Shown: positions 45,901 to 54,030 of the stretch, piece after piece
Position numbering within the stretch: the first letter of the stretch is position 1
Layout: every line of letters begins with the position of its first letter
From: JBBATK01 sp044224515
Lineage (GTDB): Bacteria; Bacteroidota; Ignavibacteria; Kapaibacteriales; NICIL-2
Length of the DNA: 64,000 nt
Assembly (NCBI GenBank): GCA_044224515.1
Contig: JBGAKH010000004.1
Span: 62,001-126,000, forward strand
Direction: 5' to 3'
Translations under genes and position numbers: made by a program
Notes under the pieces: generated by a model
Database searches by the model: none
The model's input: only the letters and a program-made list of their open reading frames with translations
What the model was told of the DNA's origin: nothing

Positions 45901-48435
45901 TCCATTTTTATCTACTGCCACGAGGGGTATGTTGACGCTCTGATGAGCGGCGACGTAGGAGTCACCGTACTTGATACCAAAGAACGCCTTTTGTGTCGGT
46001 ACATCAACACTAACCAAACGATTGACCGGTCTGCCACTCTCGTCAAACACAGTTCCAAACACTTTTGCACTGAGCATACCTGAGTTTGAAAACTCCGCAG
46101 GAATACTGAAGTGTCCGTAGGCATTGCCGTGTTCATCAGTTTTGCCTTGAACCACCTGATTCTCTATGTGTTTCGTATTCTTCGCACTGATCGAAAAATT
46201 GTAGGCTTTGTATTGCTTGGGCTGAAAGACCTTTCTTGACAAGTCGAAACTCAGCTCATAATTGCGTTGTGCAGCCGGCGGACCGAAATAGTTCATAGCA
46301 TTCATGCTTGCATGAACCGTATCTGCAGCATCGTATAACTGCTTGTTAGTCGTAAGATTAACTTTGATGCGATCGGGACTAAACTCCTCTATAGAAATTT
46401 GTCGTGTACATAAGATGACGTCGTTTGCAGTATAGACCTCGCACACATAGGTGCCGCTCAACACAGTTGGACTAATCGGAATGTCCACAGCTGCCGATCC
46501 CTCTGCATCCGGACTCAGTTTGATAATGCGCATTTCCTTTCCGTCCGGAGCCAGTACTCGCAGCTTGACAGGGACTTTTGACGCTACATTCCATCTTGCA
46601 TCACGAATGATTGTATTTAAATGGATTGTTTCACCCGGTCGGTAGGCATCACGGTCTCCATAGAGATACGCTTGCAAACCTGCGCTATTTTCCTGTAGGC
46701 CGCCGACATCGAAGCGCGAGGTTTCAACGTGTGTATCGCTGAACATCAGATAATTGAAGTCGCTTCCCCACTGAGCGCTGATCATACCCACTTTAAAGTC
46801 CTTTGCTTTCTTGAGCACATTCTCAAATCGCGCAACTCCGTTACCATCAGTCGTAGCAGTCTGCAACGATTGATTATTAGTGGATACGAACTTAACGGTG
46901 ATGCCCGGCAGTGCTTCAGCGCTCTTAATACTGTTGCAAAAGACCAAGACATCGTTGTCCGTCTGCTTGGCAATCATTCCGATGTCAGACACAGAAACAA
47001 GTTTTCCGGCGGAAAGATAGCGGTCGTCCATCGACTCGACTTTCACAACGTAAATTCCCTTATACTCACCAATGTTCTCCACGGAGAGATTGAGCAAACT
47101 GACGTTTCCGTTTTTGGCTAAGTGTTTTGTTTCGTAGACGCGCTCTGATACAACATTTCCGTAATCCTTGTAGTATGATACTTCGCGATCAAAATCTCCA
47201 TAGCCACCCCTCGCGGATCGTTGGGTTACTCCGTCTTCATCGTCCTCCGAGTCACCCTCAGCATAATCTGAGTAATCGTAATAGTAACGGCGACAGTCGC
47301 GAAGGAAAGACTGTATGTTGTTCTCGAAAATTCGAATAATAGTCACTTTCACTCTAGGCACTCCAACGATGTTCATGCCGATGTTTCGTGCGCCTTTCGG
47401 ACTCAGATACATCGCCTTAGGTTGGTTGAATTTGATGCTAGGTTCCAACGGACCAAAGTTCAAGTTCTTTACGAAGTCCTCTCTCATCAAGCCACCCAGA
47501 ACACCCTTCAACGTCTTATGAATCAGGATGCTATAGTTGCGTCCCGGCTCGAAATTGCCCTTCATCATAAACCCGTAGTCCGTCAATTCTGTCTGCAGTC
47601 CGCTCACATTAGGTTCAACAGTTCCGACCGGAGCCTGCAATTCCACAGGCTGGGTGGTCAAGAACTTGACGATGCCAACACCATCGACATACTCAGCGGT
47701 ACATGAAGTAATCTCAAGCACTTTTCGTGAAGTGATGTGCGTCTCGGCAATCATCTCTTTATCACTCTTCCATTGCGATCCAGGACACGACAATCCCGGA
47801 GCGACTGTTACTTTCATCGTTCCTTCGTCAAGATCAGCCGGAATACCTGTGACGTTGATTCGCACATCCGTTGAGACTGCACCATTTGTGACGCTGAATG
47901 CTGCGTCTTTGTCATCGATCTGTAATCGCAACAGGGTGCCGACCTTTTGTGCACTGACCGGATAGTTAAAATGGAGTACCGAAACAAGTTCGATGGCTCC
48001 CCCGCGCTCAGCAGCTTTTGTCCAACTCGCCTCACAACCCTCGAGCTGCAGCAAAGGAGTATGTGTTTTAAAGCTGATTGCCGAGCCCAGAGAAGTCTTA
48101 AGGCCACCTAAGCCCAAGACGGCCTTCGTAACTTCAATGTGATACTCGGTACTGGCTGCAAACTGTCCATTAGGGGAAAAACTCAATTCATTCGCAGACA
48201 ACCACTTGTAGACACCCGGGATTGGCGGATCAAATTTTAGATACGCCGTTGTATCCCACTCATTGAGTAAGGAGTCGTTTACCACCTCATCGCTAAAGGT
48301 GAATACGAGACTCTGTTGTGGTGAAATGACCTCGCTAAAGTTCGTTGAGCGAACTTCGAGACCGCTACGAAAGGAACAGGACGCAAGAAAACACACGACG
48401 ACGCTTAGCACGACGCGCGCGGAGATGCGGACCAT
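42994..48435 (-). CDS. Bacterial alpha-2-macroglobulin lipoprotein
   Basis: An 1813-residue protein of the YfhM type, which traps attacking proteases in the periplasm. ATG 48435 has GGAG 8 nt upstream. The signal ends in lipobox FLASC, so Cys near residue 20 is lipidated. Multiple MG-type beta-sandwich domains occupy the first ~1200 residues, including YRPGETIHLNTIIRDARWN. The thioester motif CVEQ lies at ~1359 (GYPYGCVEQTTSKAF), within an alpha/alpha toroid that continues to ~1620. The C-terminal receptor-like domain follows. A low-complexity acidic, Tyr-rich stretch (~390-415) is notable. pbpC lies downstream, as expected for this pair. Confidence 0.96.
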   Translation of the reverse strand: MVRISARVVLSVVVCFLASCSFRSGLEVRSTNFSEVISPQQSLVFTFSDEVVNDSLLNEWDTTAYLKFDPPIPGVYKWLSANELSFSPNGQFAASTEYHIEVTKAVLGLGGLKTSLGSAISFKTHTPLLQLEGCEASWTKAAERGGAIELVSVLHFNYPVSAQKVGTLLRLQIDDKDAAFSVTNGAVSTDVRINVTGIPADLDEGTMKVTVAPGLSCPGSQWKSDKEMIAETHITSRKVLEITSCTAEYVDGVGIVKFLTTQPVELQAPVGTVEPNVSGLQTELTDYGFMMKGNFEPGRNYSILIHKTLKGVLGGLMREDFVKNLNFGPLEPSIKFNQPKAMYLSPKGARNIGMNIVGVPRVKVTIIRIFENNIQSFLRDCRRYYYDYSDYAEGDSEDDEDGVTQRSARGGYGDFDREVSYYKDYGNVVSERVYETKHLAKNGNVSLLNLSVENIGEYKGIYVVKVESMDDRYLSAGKLVSVSDIGMIAKQTDNDVLVFCNSIKSAEALPGITVKFVSTNNQSLQTATTDGNGVARFENVLKKAKDFKVGMISAQWGSDFNYLMFSDTHVETSRFDVGGLQENSAGLQAYLYGDRDAYRPGETIHLNTIIRDARWNVASKVPVKLRVLAPDGKEMRIIKLSPDAEGSAAVDIPISPTVLSGTYVCEVYTANDVILCTRQISIEEFSPDRIKVNLTTNKQLYDAADTVHASMNAMNYFGPPAAQRNYELSFDLSRKVFQPKQYKAYNFSISAKNTKHIENQVVQGKTDEHGNAYGHFSIPAEFSNSGMLSAKVFGTVFDESGRPVNRLVSVDVPTQKAFFGIKYGDSYVAAHQSVNIPLVAVDKNGNATTAQAHVQFVKATWQTVLEKTSWGGFNYVSQRKIDVLLDRVITINNNGGSVTVTPPMSGDYELRVMSPESENYVSRSMWAWSWGSTESTAFEVKKEGTIDISMDKQSYRVGETANVLFKTPFAGRLLVSIERNGVLSYQYLNTDEKSAKLEIKLTEDMVPNVYVVATLFKPLDDGSMPLTVAHGAAPLMCEPQNSRIALSIDAPDRARSNSKQTIRVRAQGAAGAEMTIAVVDEGILAIKRTKTPDPHAYFYQKRALQVNSFDVYPYIFPDLKPTKISYGAGDDAYENRLSPVITKRFNLIAFWSGVLKTNGSGEASFTIDIPQFSGSLRVMAVAYKAKAFGSAEKNITVADPLVVSTGLPRFMSPGDSLRVPVTLSNTTSKPMSISAAIQVSGAARAIGNLSQSASIAPNSEARLQFNVVAQNAIGVANIDVKVNANSENYVDHTEIAVRPISSLTKNTGAGAIGAGETKTLAMSASFIPSTMKAKLVVSRSLVAEFGKQLDYLIGYPYGCVEQTTSKAFPQLYVADLSSSLSTAQRNGINQNVQEAVNKLQSMQLYNGALSYWQGDIKESWWGSAYAAHFLIEAKRSGFEVSSTTLDRLLQYLTKQAHMSDKRTYTYYDDANATHTRQVAPQEIFYSLYVLALAGKQDVALMNFYKNATSVMTADSRYLLACTFLYLGDRGSYEKLSPQRIDEYSVNDFGGCFSSRIRDEALTLSTLADVDYANPQVNTMTRHLSQLLRSQRYFSTQENAFAIIALGKIARKSGPSKGSAVVTYGSKKVELKDADVSISEGLAGQNVSIAAKGGTVYYFYEVSGINSSNDVKIEDSFLRIRRSYFDRFGREITTGTFKQNDLVVVRLTLDALNRASVENVAITDMLPAGFEIENSRITEVPELKWIKNETKASYTDYRDDRINLFTNLNGVQSFYYVLRAVSPGVFKVGPAAADAMYNGEFHSYNGAGTIRVVQ

Positions 48436-48742
48436 AGGTGCTACTCCAAGGGTAAGTGGAAGGGATGCGGAAGTATTGGTCGCGAAAATGTAGTGTCGTA
48501 ATCGCGGAACGCAAGGAAAAAATGCACGATGTGCACAACTATTTCAACGCCGGCAATTTTAGAACCCGGATATCGTCAGTTGAGTATCCCGATGACCTCT
48601 GACTTCTACTCTGCCTAGTCAGGATTTACTTGCTGCTTGGTAGCTTTAGCTTTGAGTTTGGCTCTCGAGTAGTCTCGACTTACAGACGGGAACCTACCTA
48701 GAATTTTAATCGTAACAACTGTCTTAACTCCATAGCGCCTTT
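48436..48742. promoter_or_regulatory. Divergent intergenic region
   Basis: About 307 bp between the divergent alpha-2-macroglobulin and methyltransferase genes. A small palindrome TGCAC-GAT-GTGCA lies at 48523-48535, about 88 bp upstream of the macroglobulin start, and could be an operator. Otherwise nothing is recognised; an AT-rich stretch near 48700 may serve the plus-strand promoter. Confidence 0.4.
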
Positions 48743-49498
48743 ATGTCTGAACACTACTCCTATGATGTCCATGGCAACCACTATTCACTTTTGCGACGCA
48801 GCGATCCTCATATTCTCGCACAGTTATGGAAGTGCGTCGGAATGACGGACTCTGTGCTCAATGTGGGATCCGGCACCGGTAGTTATGAACTCCCCGGACG
48901 CGTGACCGCTTCTCTCGAACCTTCCGCGACTATGCGCTCACAACGACCGACTGTTCTTCCACCTGCCATTCGTGCATCGGCTGAAAACATTCCTTTCGAT
49001 GATAAGAGTTTTGATGCGTCTTTGACTATTCTAAGTCTACACCATTGGCCGGACAAAGCCCGTGGTTTATCGGAGATGAAGCGTGTTAGCCGTAAGACGA
49101 TTGTAATCTTAAGCTACGATCCTGGTGCCTTAGAGCGATTCTGGCTCTTTCGCTACCTTCCTGAGCTCGCTGATATCGAGCGCCGGCGATTCCCGACCAA
49201 ATCATTCGTGGAAGAGCAGCTAGGCGTCGAACTACAGTCCACAACAGTATCAGTACCTCTGAACTGTACGGATGCCTTTAACGAGGCGTTTTACGGTAGA
49301 CCTGAGTCACTGTTGGATCCTCAAGTGCGCGCATGCCAATCAGCATGGGCACTACTCGGACCCACGCTTGAGAAACGAGCTGTGATGCAACTCGAAGAAG
49401 AAATTAGAAGCGGTGAGTGGGATCTACGCTACGGCGCTTACCGAACTCAGCCATTTTTTGAAGGCGCAATCCGGATATGGACCGCTGACATGACTTAG
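48743..49498 (+). CDS. SAM-dependent methyltransferase, class I
   Basis: A 251-residue methyltransferase. The N-terminus (SYDVHGNHYSLLRRSDPHI) and motif I VLNVGSGTGSYELPG at ~38-52 define a Methyltransf_11-type core, with the acidic ribose ligand in SLEPS and the SFDASLTILSLHHWPDKARGL stretch at ~92-115. No membrane segment is seen. The C-terminal third contains many charged residues (RSGEWDLRYGAYRTQPFFEG) conserved in a group of small methyltransferases of unknown substrate. It is convergent with the TonB receptor gene 23 bp away. No neighbour suggests its substrate. Confidence 0.9.
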   Translation: MSEHYSYDVHGNHYSLLRRSDPHILAQLWKCVGMTDSVLNVGSGTGSYELPGRVTASLEPSATMRSQRPTVLPPAIRASAENIPFDDKSFDASLTILSLHHWPDKARGLSEMKRVSRKTIVILSYDPGALERFWLFRYLPELADIERRRFPTKSFVEEQLGVELQSTTVSVPLNCTDAFNEAFYGRPESLLDPQVRACQSAWALLGPTLEKRAVMQLEEEIRSGEWDLRYGAYRTQPFFEGAIRIWTADMT

Positions 49499-49520
49499 AT
49501 CTGTTTTTCGGACTCGTGAG

Positions 49521-51740
49521 CTACCAGCTACAGCGTAGGTTAATATAGAATTGACGTCCAAGTAAGCCAGGTAGAGAGCGCAGGTTCATAACATTGAGTG
49601 CGTTGACAACGCCGCATCCTAGGCCAAAAGAGCGCAGAGACAATACCGACTGCGAGAGTTGAATCTCTTGGAAGATCGAGGCTTTGACATTCCAATACCC
49701 CGGTACATACTCATCGTCTCTATCCAATATGGTTTTGGCCACGCTTCCGGTTGAGACAACGTTTTTATCCAGTGCTTCGTCGCCAAATCGGCCGACATAG
49801 TCCGCCCTTATAGCTGCTGCCAGACCGCTTTGTGCCAGATACTCGAGCTTGAGATTGAGCAAATGCGTTGACCTAAACCACAGCCCACCGTACGCAGCCC
49901 GTGTCAGGGGAATAAAACTACCCGTCTTCGAATCGATACTGCCGGCGTTACGATTGTCAATAGCTGTCAATACATCCGTATCCGCCGCATCCAGATACTG
50001 GTATGAAGCTCGAAACTGAATCTCGTCCTTTGTGTTGAGACTATAAGCCAGATTAATGCTTGTCTCGACTCCTTGTGTGCGTATGTGCGCTACGTTGTGA
50101 TACGAGTAGACTGCGACGCTACCTTCGATGTGGTCTAAGTAGTACTCAATGAGATTCGTAACAGTGTTTCGAAAGAGTCGCAAGTCAGCCGAACATCGCA
50201 GACTACCGGAGATACTCTTGGACTCATCCAGAATCAAAGTGTTCATGGATGCCTCGTAAGCAAGTGAGCGCTCCGCTTCCAAGGTATGATTGAGCAGACG
50301 AGCACCCATGAGGACATATCCGGCTCCTTGTAGGTTGTTTCGAAACATCACAAAGAGCTGTCGAAAATCAGGCGCCTTGAAACCGGTCCCTATGGAAGCC
50401 CTTAGTTGCAGACGATCAGAGAGCTTAAGGAGCGTTGAAAACTTCGGACTTAGATTCGAGCCATACTCGCTGTTCGCATCAAAACGAGCACTCAATGCAT
50501 AGCTGATCCAATCTGTTGGATTGCCTTCCCACTGCGTATAGGCTATAGATGTATGGTAAGCGGGATCATCACTGTAGCGTGTACCATCCAGATAATCTGC
50601 CGTGTACTCTATACCAAGCATCAGACGATTTCTGTCGTTCGCCATTACGTCATACTGAATGGAAGGCTTATAGTAGCGTCGGTGAAAATCATCGACAGAA
50701 CTACCGCTGCCTTGAACTACGTCGAAGTGATACTCCTCTTTAAAATCTGAGGCATAGAGTTGGGCGTTTACATGGGCTTTTCCAACAATCCAATCTGCTG
50801 CGAGCTGCAGACCTCCTTCATGTTGACCTACAGATCCTTGATTGGCGGCTATTTGTCCGAAGTACGATTCGACAAATAGTCCTTGCGATCGCGAATCAAA
50901 GTAACGAAGATTGGCGCTCAAGCTCAAACGTGGAGCAACAAACATTCGGAACCGAGACTGAGCAGTAAAGTCGTTGAATCCGGAGTACGGAATCGTGATG
51001 GAATCGCTCGACAAGCTGAACGCCGGACTTGTTTTGCCCGCCAGAGAAAAGGTCCAGTCAATGTCGTCGTTCGAGAAACCAACATTCACACTTCCTTCTT
51101 CACCTTGACGTTGTAAGTATTGCGATCGACAGGAAGCGCTCCACCCCGGTGCCGGTCGCTCGGTGATCAAGTTGATGACCCCGGCTAAGGCTTCACTACC
51201 GTAGAGACTAGACATGGGTCCTTTTACAATTTCTACCTGCTTGATGTTCGCCATCGAGATGCGCGACAAATCAACAACTCCGGCAACCCTACCGATGAGA
51301 GGTTGCCCATCAACGAGAATCTGTGTGTAGTCAGCACTCATTCCTTGGAGTTGCACACCGCTGTGCAAGGAGTTCGATATGCCCACACCGGCTTGGTCCT
51401 CAAGAAGTTGTCCAAGATTCGTAGATGCGCTGGCCTTATACCCACCGGTTTCTACCAGCTCAACTCTAACTGGCGAATCTTGAATCTGAACCTCTCCGCG
51501 AGTACCCGTGACGACGATAGGACCGGTCGTTACAGTGCGCAATGAGTCGCTGAGTACCTTGCGATGTGGAACCTTGGGGGTCCGTGCCTTTGCCCTAGCG
51601 CTGTCAACAACAACGGTAGAGGTCGGACGCAGTCCGGCGCTTTCCGCTGTGAGTTGGGCTACAAACAAGAGACTCATGACAATGCACAGCGCCCCGAAGG
51701 GGGCGCGTGCACATAAAAATGAAAGAAGATGAGAATTCAT
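49521..51740 (-). CDS. TonB-dependent receptor, probable haem receptor
   Basis: A 739-residue outer-membrane receptor. The signal peptide (LCIVMSLLFVAQLTAES) is followed by a short basic linker and a TonB-box-like stretch (GPIVVTGTRGEVQIQDSP). The plug domain (~70-200) has LLEDQAGVGISN, ILVDGQPLIGRVAG, and VEIVKGPMSSLYGSEALAGVINLIT, as in BtuB/CirA-type receptors. The barrel contains IGTGFKAPDFRQLF, the counterpart of the FRAP-type motif of haem receptors, and ends in CSW. It begins 5 bp after a HmuY-type lipoprotein gene, as in the known hmuY-hmuR order. Haem as substrate is therefore likely but not proven. No permease or ATPase genes follow. Confidence 0.9.
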   Translation of the reverse strand: MNSHLLSFLCARAPFGALCIVMSLLFVAQLTAESAGLRPTSTVVVDSARAKARTPKVPHRKVLSDSLRTVTTGPIVVTGTRGEVQIQDSPVRVELVETGGYKASASTNLGQLLEDQAGVGISNSLHSGVQLQGMSADYTQILVDGQPLIGRVAGVVDLSRISMANIKQVEIVKGPMSSLYGSEALAGVINLITERPAPGWSASCRSQYLQRQGEEGSVNVGFSNDDIDWTFSLAGKTSPAFSLSSDSITIPYSGFNDFTAQSRFRMFVAPRLSLSANLRYFDSRSQGLFVESYFGQIAANQGSVGQHEGGLQLAADWIVGKAHVNAQLYASDFKEEYHFDVVQGSGSSVDDFHRRYYKPSIQYDVMANDRNRLMLGIEYTADYLDGTRYSDDPAYHTSIAYTQWEGNPTDWISYALSARFDANSEYGSNLSPKFSTLLKLSDRLQLRASIGTGFKAPDFRQLFVMFRNNLQGAGYVLMGARLLNHTLEAERSLAYEASMNTLILDESKSISGSLRCSADLRLFRNTVTNLIEYYLDHIEGSVAVYSYHNVAHIRTQGVETSINLAYSLNTKDEIQFRASYQYLDAADTDVLTAIDNRNAGSIDSKTGSFIPLTRAAYGGLWFRSTHLLNLKLEYLAQSGLAAAIRADYVGRFGDEALDKNVVSTGSVAKTILDRDDEYVPGYWNVKASIFQEIQLSQSVLSLRSFGLGCGVVNALNVMNLRSLPGLLGRQFYINLRCSW

Positions 51741-51745
51741 CCGAA

Positions 51746-52351
51746 TTACTTGAGCTTCGTTCCGGAACCTTTGAGATAGCGAAATGTAAAGGAGCTCAGT
51801 TCATAACGGGATACCGGATTAGTAAGCGAGACAAGTTGAACTTTGTAGAAGGAACCATTGTTGGTACGCACGATGATAGTCTTCTGTGGATTGGTCGAGA
51901 TGATGTGCGTTGAAGGATTGTACACAAAAAGACTTGTACCGTCGAGTGCAGTGCTTACGATACGTCCGCTCGCACTCATAGAGTCTGCACGTAGCTTTGC
52001 GCTCTCTGCCACGCTAACATTATCATAAGTCGTGTCGACAACGTACGCCATCGTATGTCCATCCGTTCCTACGGTTCCTGAGTTAAAGAGCACATCAAGC
52101 TGTTGCGTACGTCCTCCCCCAAAGGCGTGATTTATACGCATATCCCAATTGGAAGAAGTGAGATTTGCTTTTGGAATCGCAGCATTCGTTTCAAATGAGA
52201 AATAGTAGTCATTTGCAGAATCCGGAACCATGCTCACGCTCTTGGAAACCAGCGTTGTATCCGTTGGTGTTGTGTTGGGTGAGGTTGTTTCGGTACATGC
52301 GCTAAAAGCAGACATCAATACCGCAACTGCGATAAGAGAAAGGTATCTCAA
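51746..52351 (-). CDS. hmuY: HmuY family haem-binding lipoprotein
   Basis: A 201-residue surface lipoprotein. The start is taken as TTG 52351, which has GGAG 6 nt upstream and gives MRYLSLIAVAVLMSAFSAC, a complete lipoprotein signal with its Cys at residue 19. The longest frame (to 52435) would bury this signal behind 28 residues. The body resembles HmuY: NWDMRINHAFGGG with a following NSG segment, and near the end TIIVRTNNGSFYKVQLVSL. In Porphyromonas, HmuY binds haem and passes it to its TonB receptor; here the receptor gene follows 5 bp later. Haem ligands (His or Met pairs) could not be assigned with certainty. Confidence 0.82.
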   Translation of the reverse strand: MRYLSLIAVAVLMSAFSACTETTSPNTTPTDTTLVSKSVSMVPDSANDYYFSFETNAAIPKANLTSSNWDMRINHAFGGGRTQQLDVLFNSGTVGTDGHTMAYVVDTTYDNVSVAESAKLRADSMSASGRIVSTALDGTSLFVYNPSTHIISTNPQKTIIVRTNNGSFYKVQLVSLTNPVSRYELSSFTFRYLKGSGTKLK

Positions 52352-52736
52352 AGAAGTACTCCGAGTAGTAGTGAAAATGAATTGCCGATGAGGTTCGTTG
52401 TTGGTCCCCAATCGGGTGCGCGACAAAAATACCACGAGGTCCGATATTATCGTGTAAAAACAAATATTTTATTTGTTAATACATCTTAATAGGCTTTATC
52501 TCTGCAGAATAGGGCTTTTTTGAGGGTATGACTTAGTGGCCGGCCAGTCTCTAAGCTCTCCGGACAGTTTTTTTTTGCCGTATGATCTAAAGAAACTGAT
52601 CTGAGATCTGAGTGTTTCGAATTTGGTGGGAGTTGGCGCTATGCAGCTACTACAAAGAGCGCACTCTCTGCATTGAGATAGGTCTAGGAAGACATTAATG
52701 CGCCTTTATGGGCTCGGTGACAGATGTTTGGGGCGA
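52352..52736. promoter_or_regulatory. Promoter region of the haem-uptake genes
   Basis: About 385 bp without a gene. The part nearest hmuY (52440-52500) is markedly AT-rich and includes the palindrome at 52459-52477. Farther away there is a T9 run (52569-52577) after a CCGG-rich stretch, which might be a remnant terminator on the plus strand. No RNA gene was recognised. Confidence 0.5.
52459..52477. promoter_or_regulatory. Perfect AT-rich palindrome, candidate metal-regulator operator
   Basis: AACAAATA-TTT-TATTTGTT has 8-nt perfect arms and a 3-nt centre. It lies about 110-125 bp upstream of the hmuY start. Haem and iron uptake genes are usually controlled by Fur- or DtxR-like repressors that bind AT-rich palindromes. 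The match to any defined box is not established, and AT-rich chance palindromes occur. Confidence 0.45.
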
Positions 52737-54026
52737 TTACTGGTACAGCAGATACTTCTGACGTCGCGCTAAGAAATCGCTGCAGCCTTTGGAGCTGAGT
52801 GCGCGAATTTCTTCGTCGCTTCGGTCAGGGTCCGTGAGTGCCGCAAAAAGGTGTTTCGTGCCGGCAACCTTAGCGAACATGTTTTGCTTCGGGGAAGCAG
52901 CCAGTGTATCTCGGAAGTATGTCGGGTACTCGTGTCGCATACGTATCATCAACTCTACAGCCGCAGAATACAGACGTATTCCGCTCCCTGGCTCGAAATT
53001 GAAGAGTACGCCCATACAACTTTGTCCCGCATATTTGCCGCTGGAAGGAATGAACCGCGTCTCCAGACAATGGATGTTGTAGCCGCTCAGGGCGCGAAGG
53101 GTTGAGTCGAAGTTTTCGACTCTGAAATGCGGTTGACCCAAATATTGGAAAGGAAGTGTTGTTCCTATTCCAATGGAAAAAACACTGAGCTCACCAAGCA
53201 ATCCTGTCAGAGCCATTCCGCGGATAGCGTTGATAGAGGGAATATTTGGTGAAGTGGGAACCCACGTTGAATTGGTTGCCTCCCACTGCATCGTTCGATG
53301 CCAGCGCTTCATTTTGACAATGGTCAAGTGGCACTTGCGCGCTTGTTTTGTCTCATCTTTTGGGAGCCAGCCTTCTTCGTTGATCATTAATGCGAGCTCA
53401 CCGATGGTCATTCCATGTAGATAGGGTACCGGAACGATGCCTACAAAGGAACGAACATCTTCTTCAACAAGATTGCCGTCTACACAGGTTCCGCCAAGCG
53501 GGTTTGGACGATCCAATACGTAGACCGGTACATTATACTCCGCACAGGCATCCATGACATTGTACATGGTGCTGATAAAGGTGTAAGGACGTATTCCGAT
53601 GTCCTGCAAGTCGATGACAACTGCATCGCAATTCCCTATCATCGCTTTTGTGGGGCGACGCGTTTTACCATAGAGTGAATACGTAGGAATGCCGTAGATA
53701 ATCTCCCCTGCAACAGATTCTCCTGCAGCGACTTGAGCAAAGTAGCCGTGTTCAGGCGTCAGCAGAGCACACAATTGTAAACTATTGGTCGAGGCCAGAA
53801 TCTGAACCGTTTCGTCCAAGGTCCTCGTCCGACTTGCAATATTTGCAACCAGAGCTATTCTCTTGTTTTTAAGTGGCTCAAAATTCAAATCGACAAGATT
53901 GTCAATGCCAAACTTCACGGTACTGCGAACCGGTGCGGCAGCACGGAGATAGCCGTCACCTGAACTCAAGAGGAGAACGAAGACGAAAATATACTTTGCG
54001 ATTCTGTGTATCTGTGTGATATACAA
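52737..54026 (-). CDS. namZ: NamZ-type exo-beta-N-acetylmuramidase (DUF1343)
   Basis: A 429-residue exported enzyme of the DUF1343 family, whose characterised member NamZ removes N-acetylmuramic acid from peptidoglycan fragment ends. TTG 54026 is preferred: it has GGAG 8 nt upstream, lies 4 nt after the xerD stop, and starts a signal peptide (YITQIHRIAKYIFVFVLLLSS). The ATG at 54083 would overlap xerD by 53 bp. Family marks are LLTPEHGYFAQVAAGESV, VVIDLQDIGIRPYTFISTM, VYVLDRPNPLGG, VPYLHGMTIGELALMIN, and the PHF/IPSSGKYAGQSCMGV region. It acts in the periplasm and ends a long operon. Confidence 0.9.
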   Translation of the reverse strand: MYITQIHRIAKYIFVFVLLLSSGDGYLRAAAPVRSTVKFGIDNLVDLNFEPLKNKRIALVANIASRTRTLDETVQILASTNSLQLCALLTPEHGYFAQVAAGESVAGEIIYGIPTYSLYGKTRRPTKAMIGNCDAVVIDLQDIGIRPYTFISTMYNVMDACAEYNVPVYVLDRPNPLGGTCVDGNLVEEDVRSFVGIVPVPYLHGMTIGELALMINEEGWLPKDETKQARKCHLTIVKMKRWHRTMQWEATNSTWVPTSPNIPSINAIRGMALTGLLGELSVFSIGIGTTLPFQYLGQPHFRVENFDSTLRALSGYNIHCLETRFIPSSGKYAGQSCMGVLFNFEPGSGIRLYSAAVELMIRMRHEYPTYFRDTLAASPKQNMFAKVAGTKHLFAALTDPDRSDEEIRALSSKGCSDFLARRQKYLLYQ

Positions 54027-54030
54027 CAGC

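Noticed and set aside
52545..52580. CCGG-rich stretch plus T9 run as a plus-strand terminator
   Set aside because: No plus-strand gene lies upstream within range and the stem is only four base pairs.
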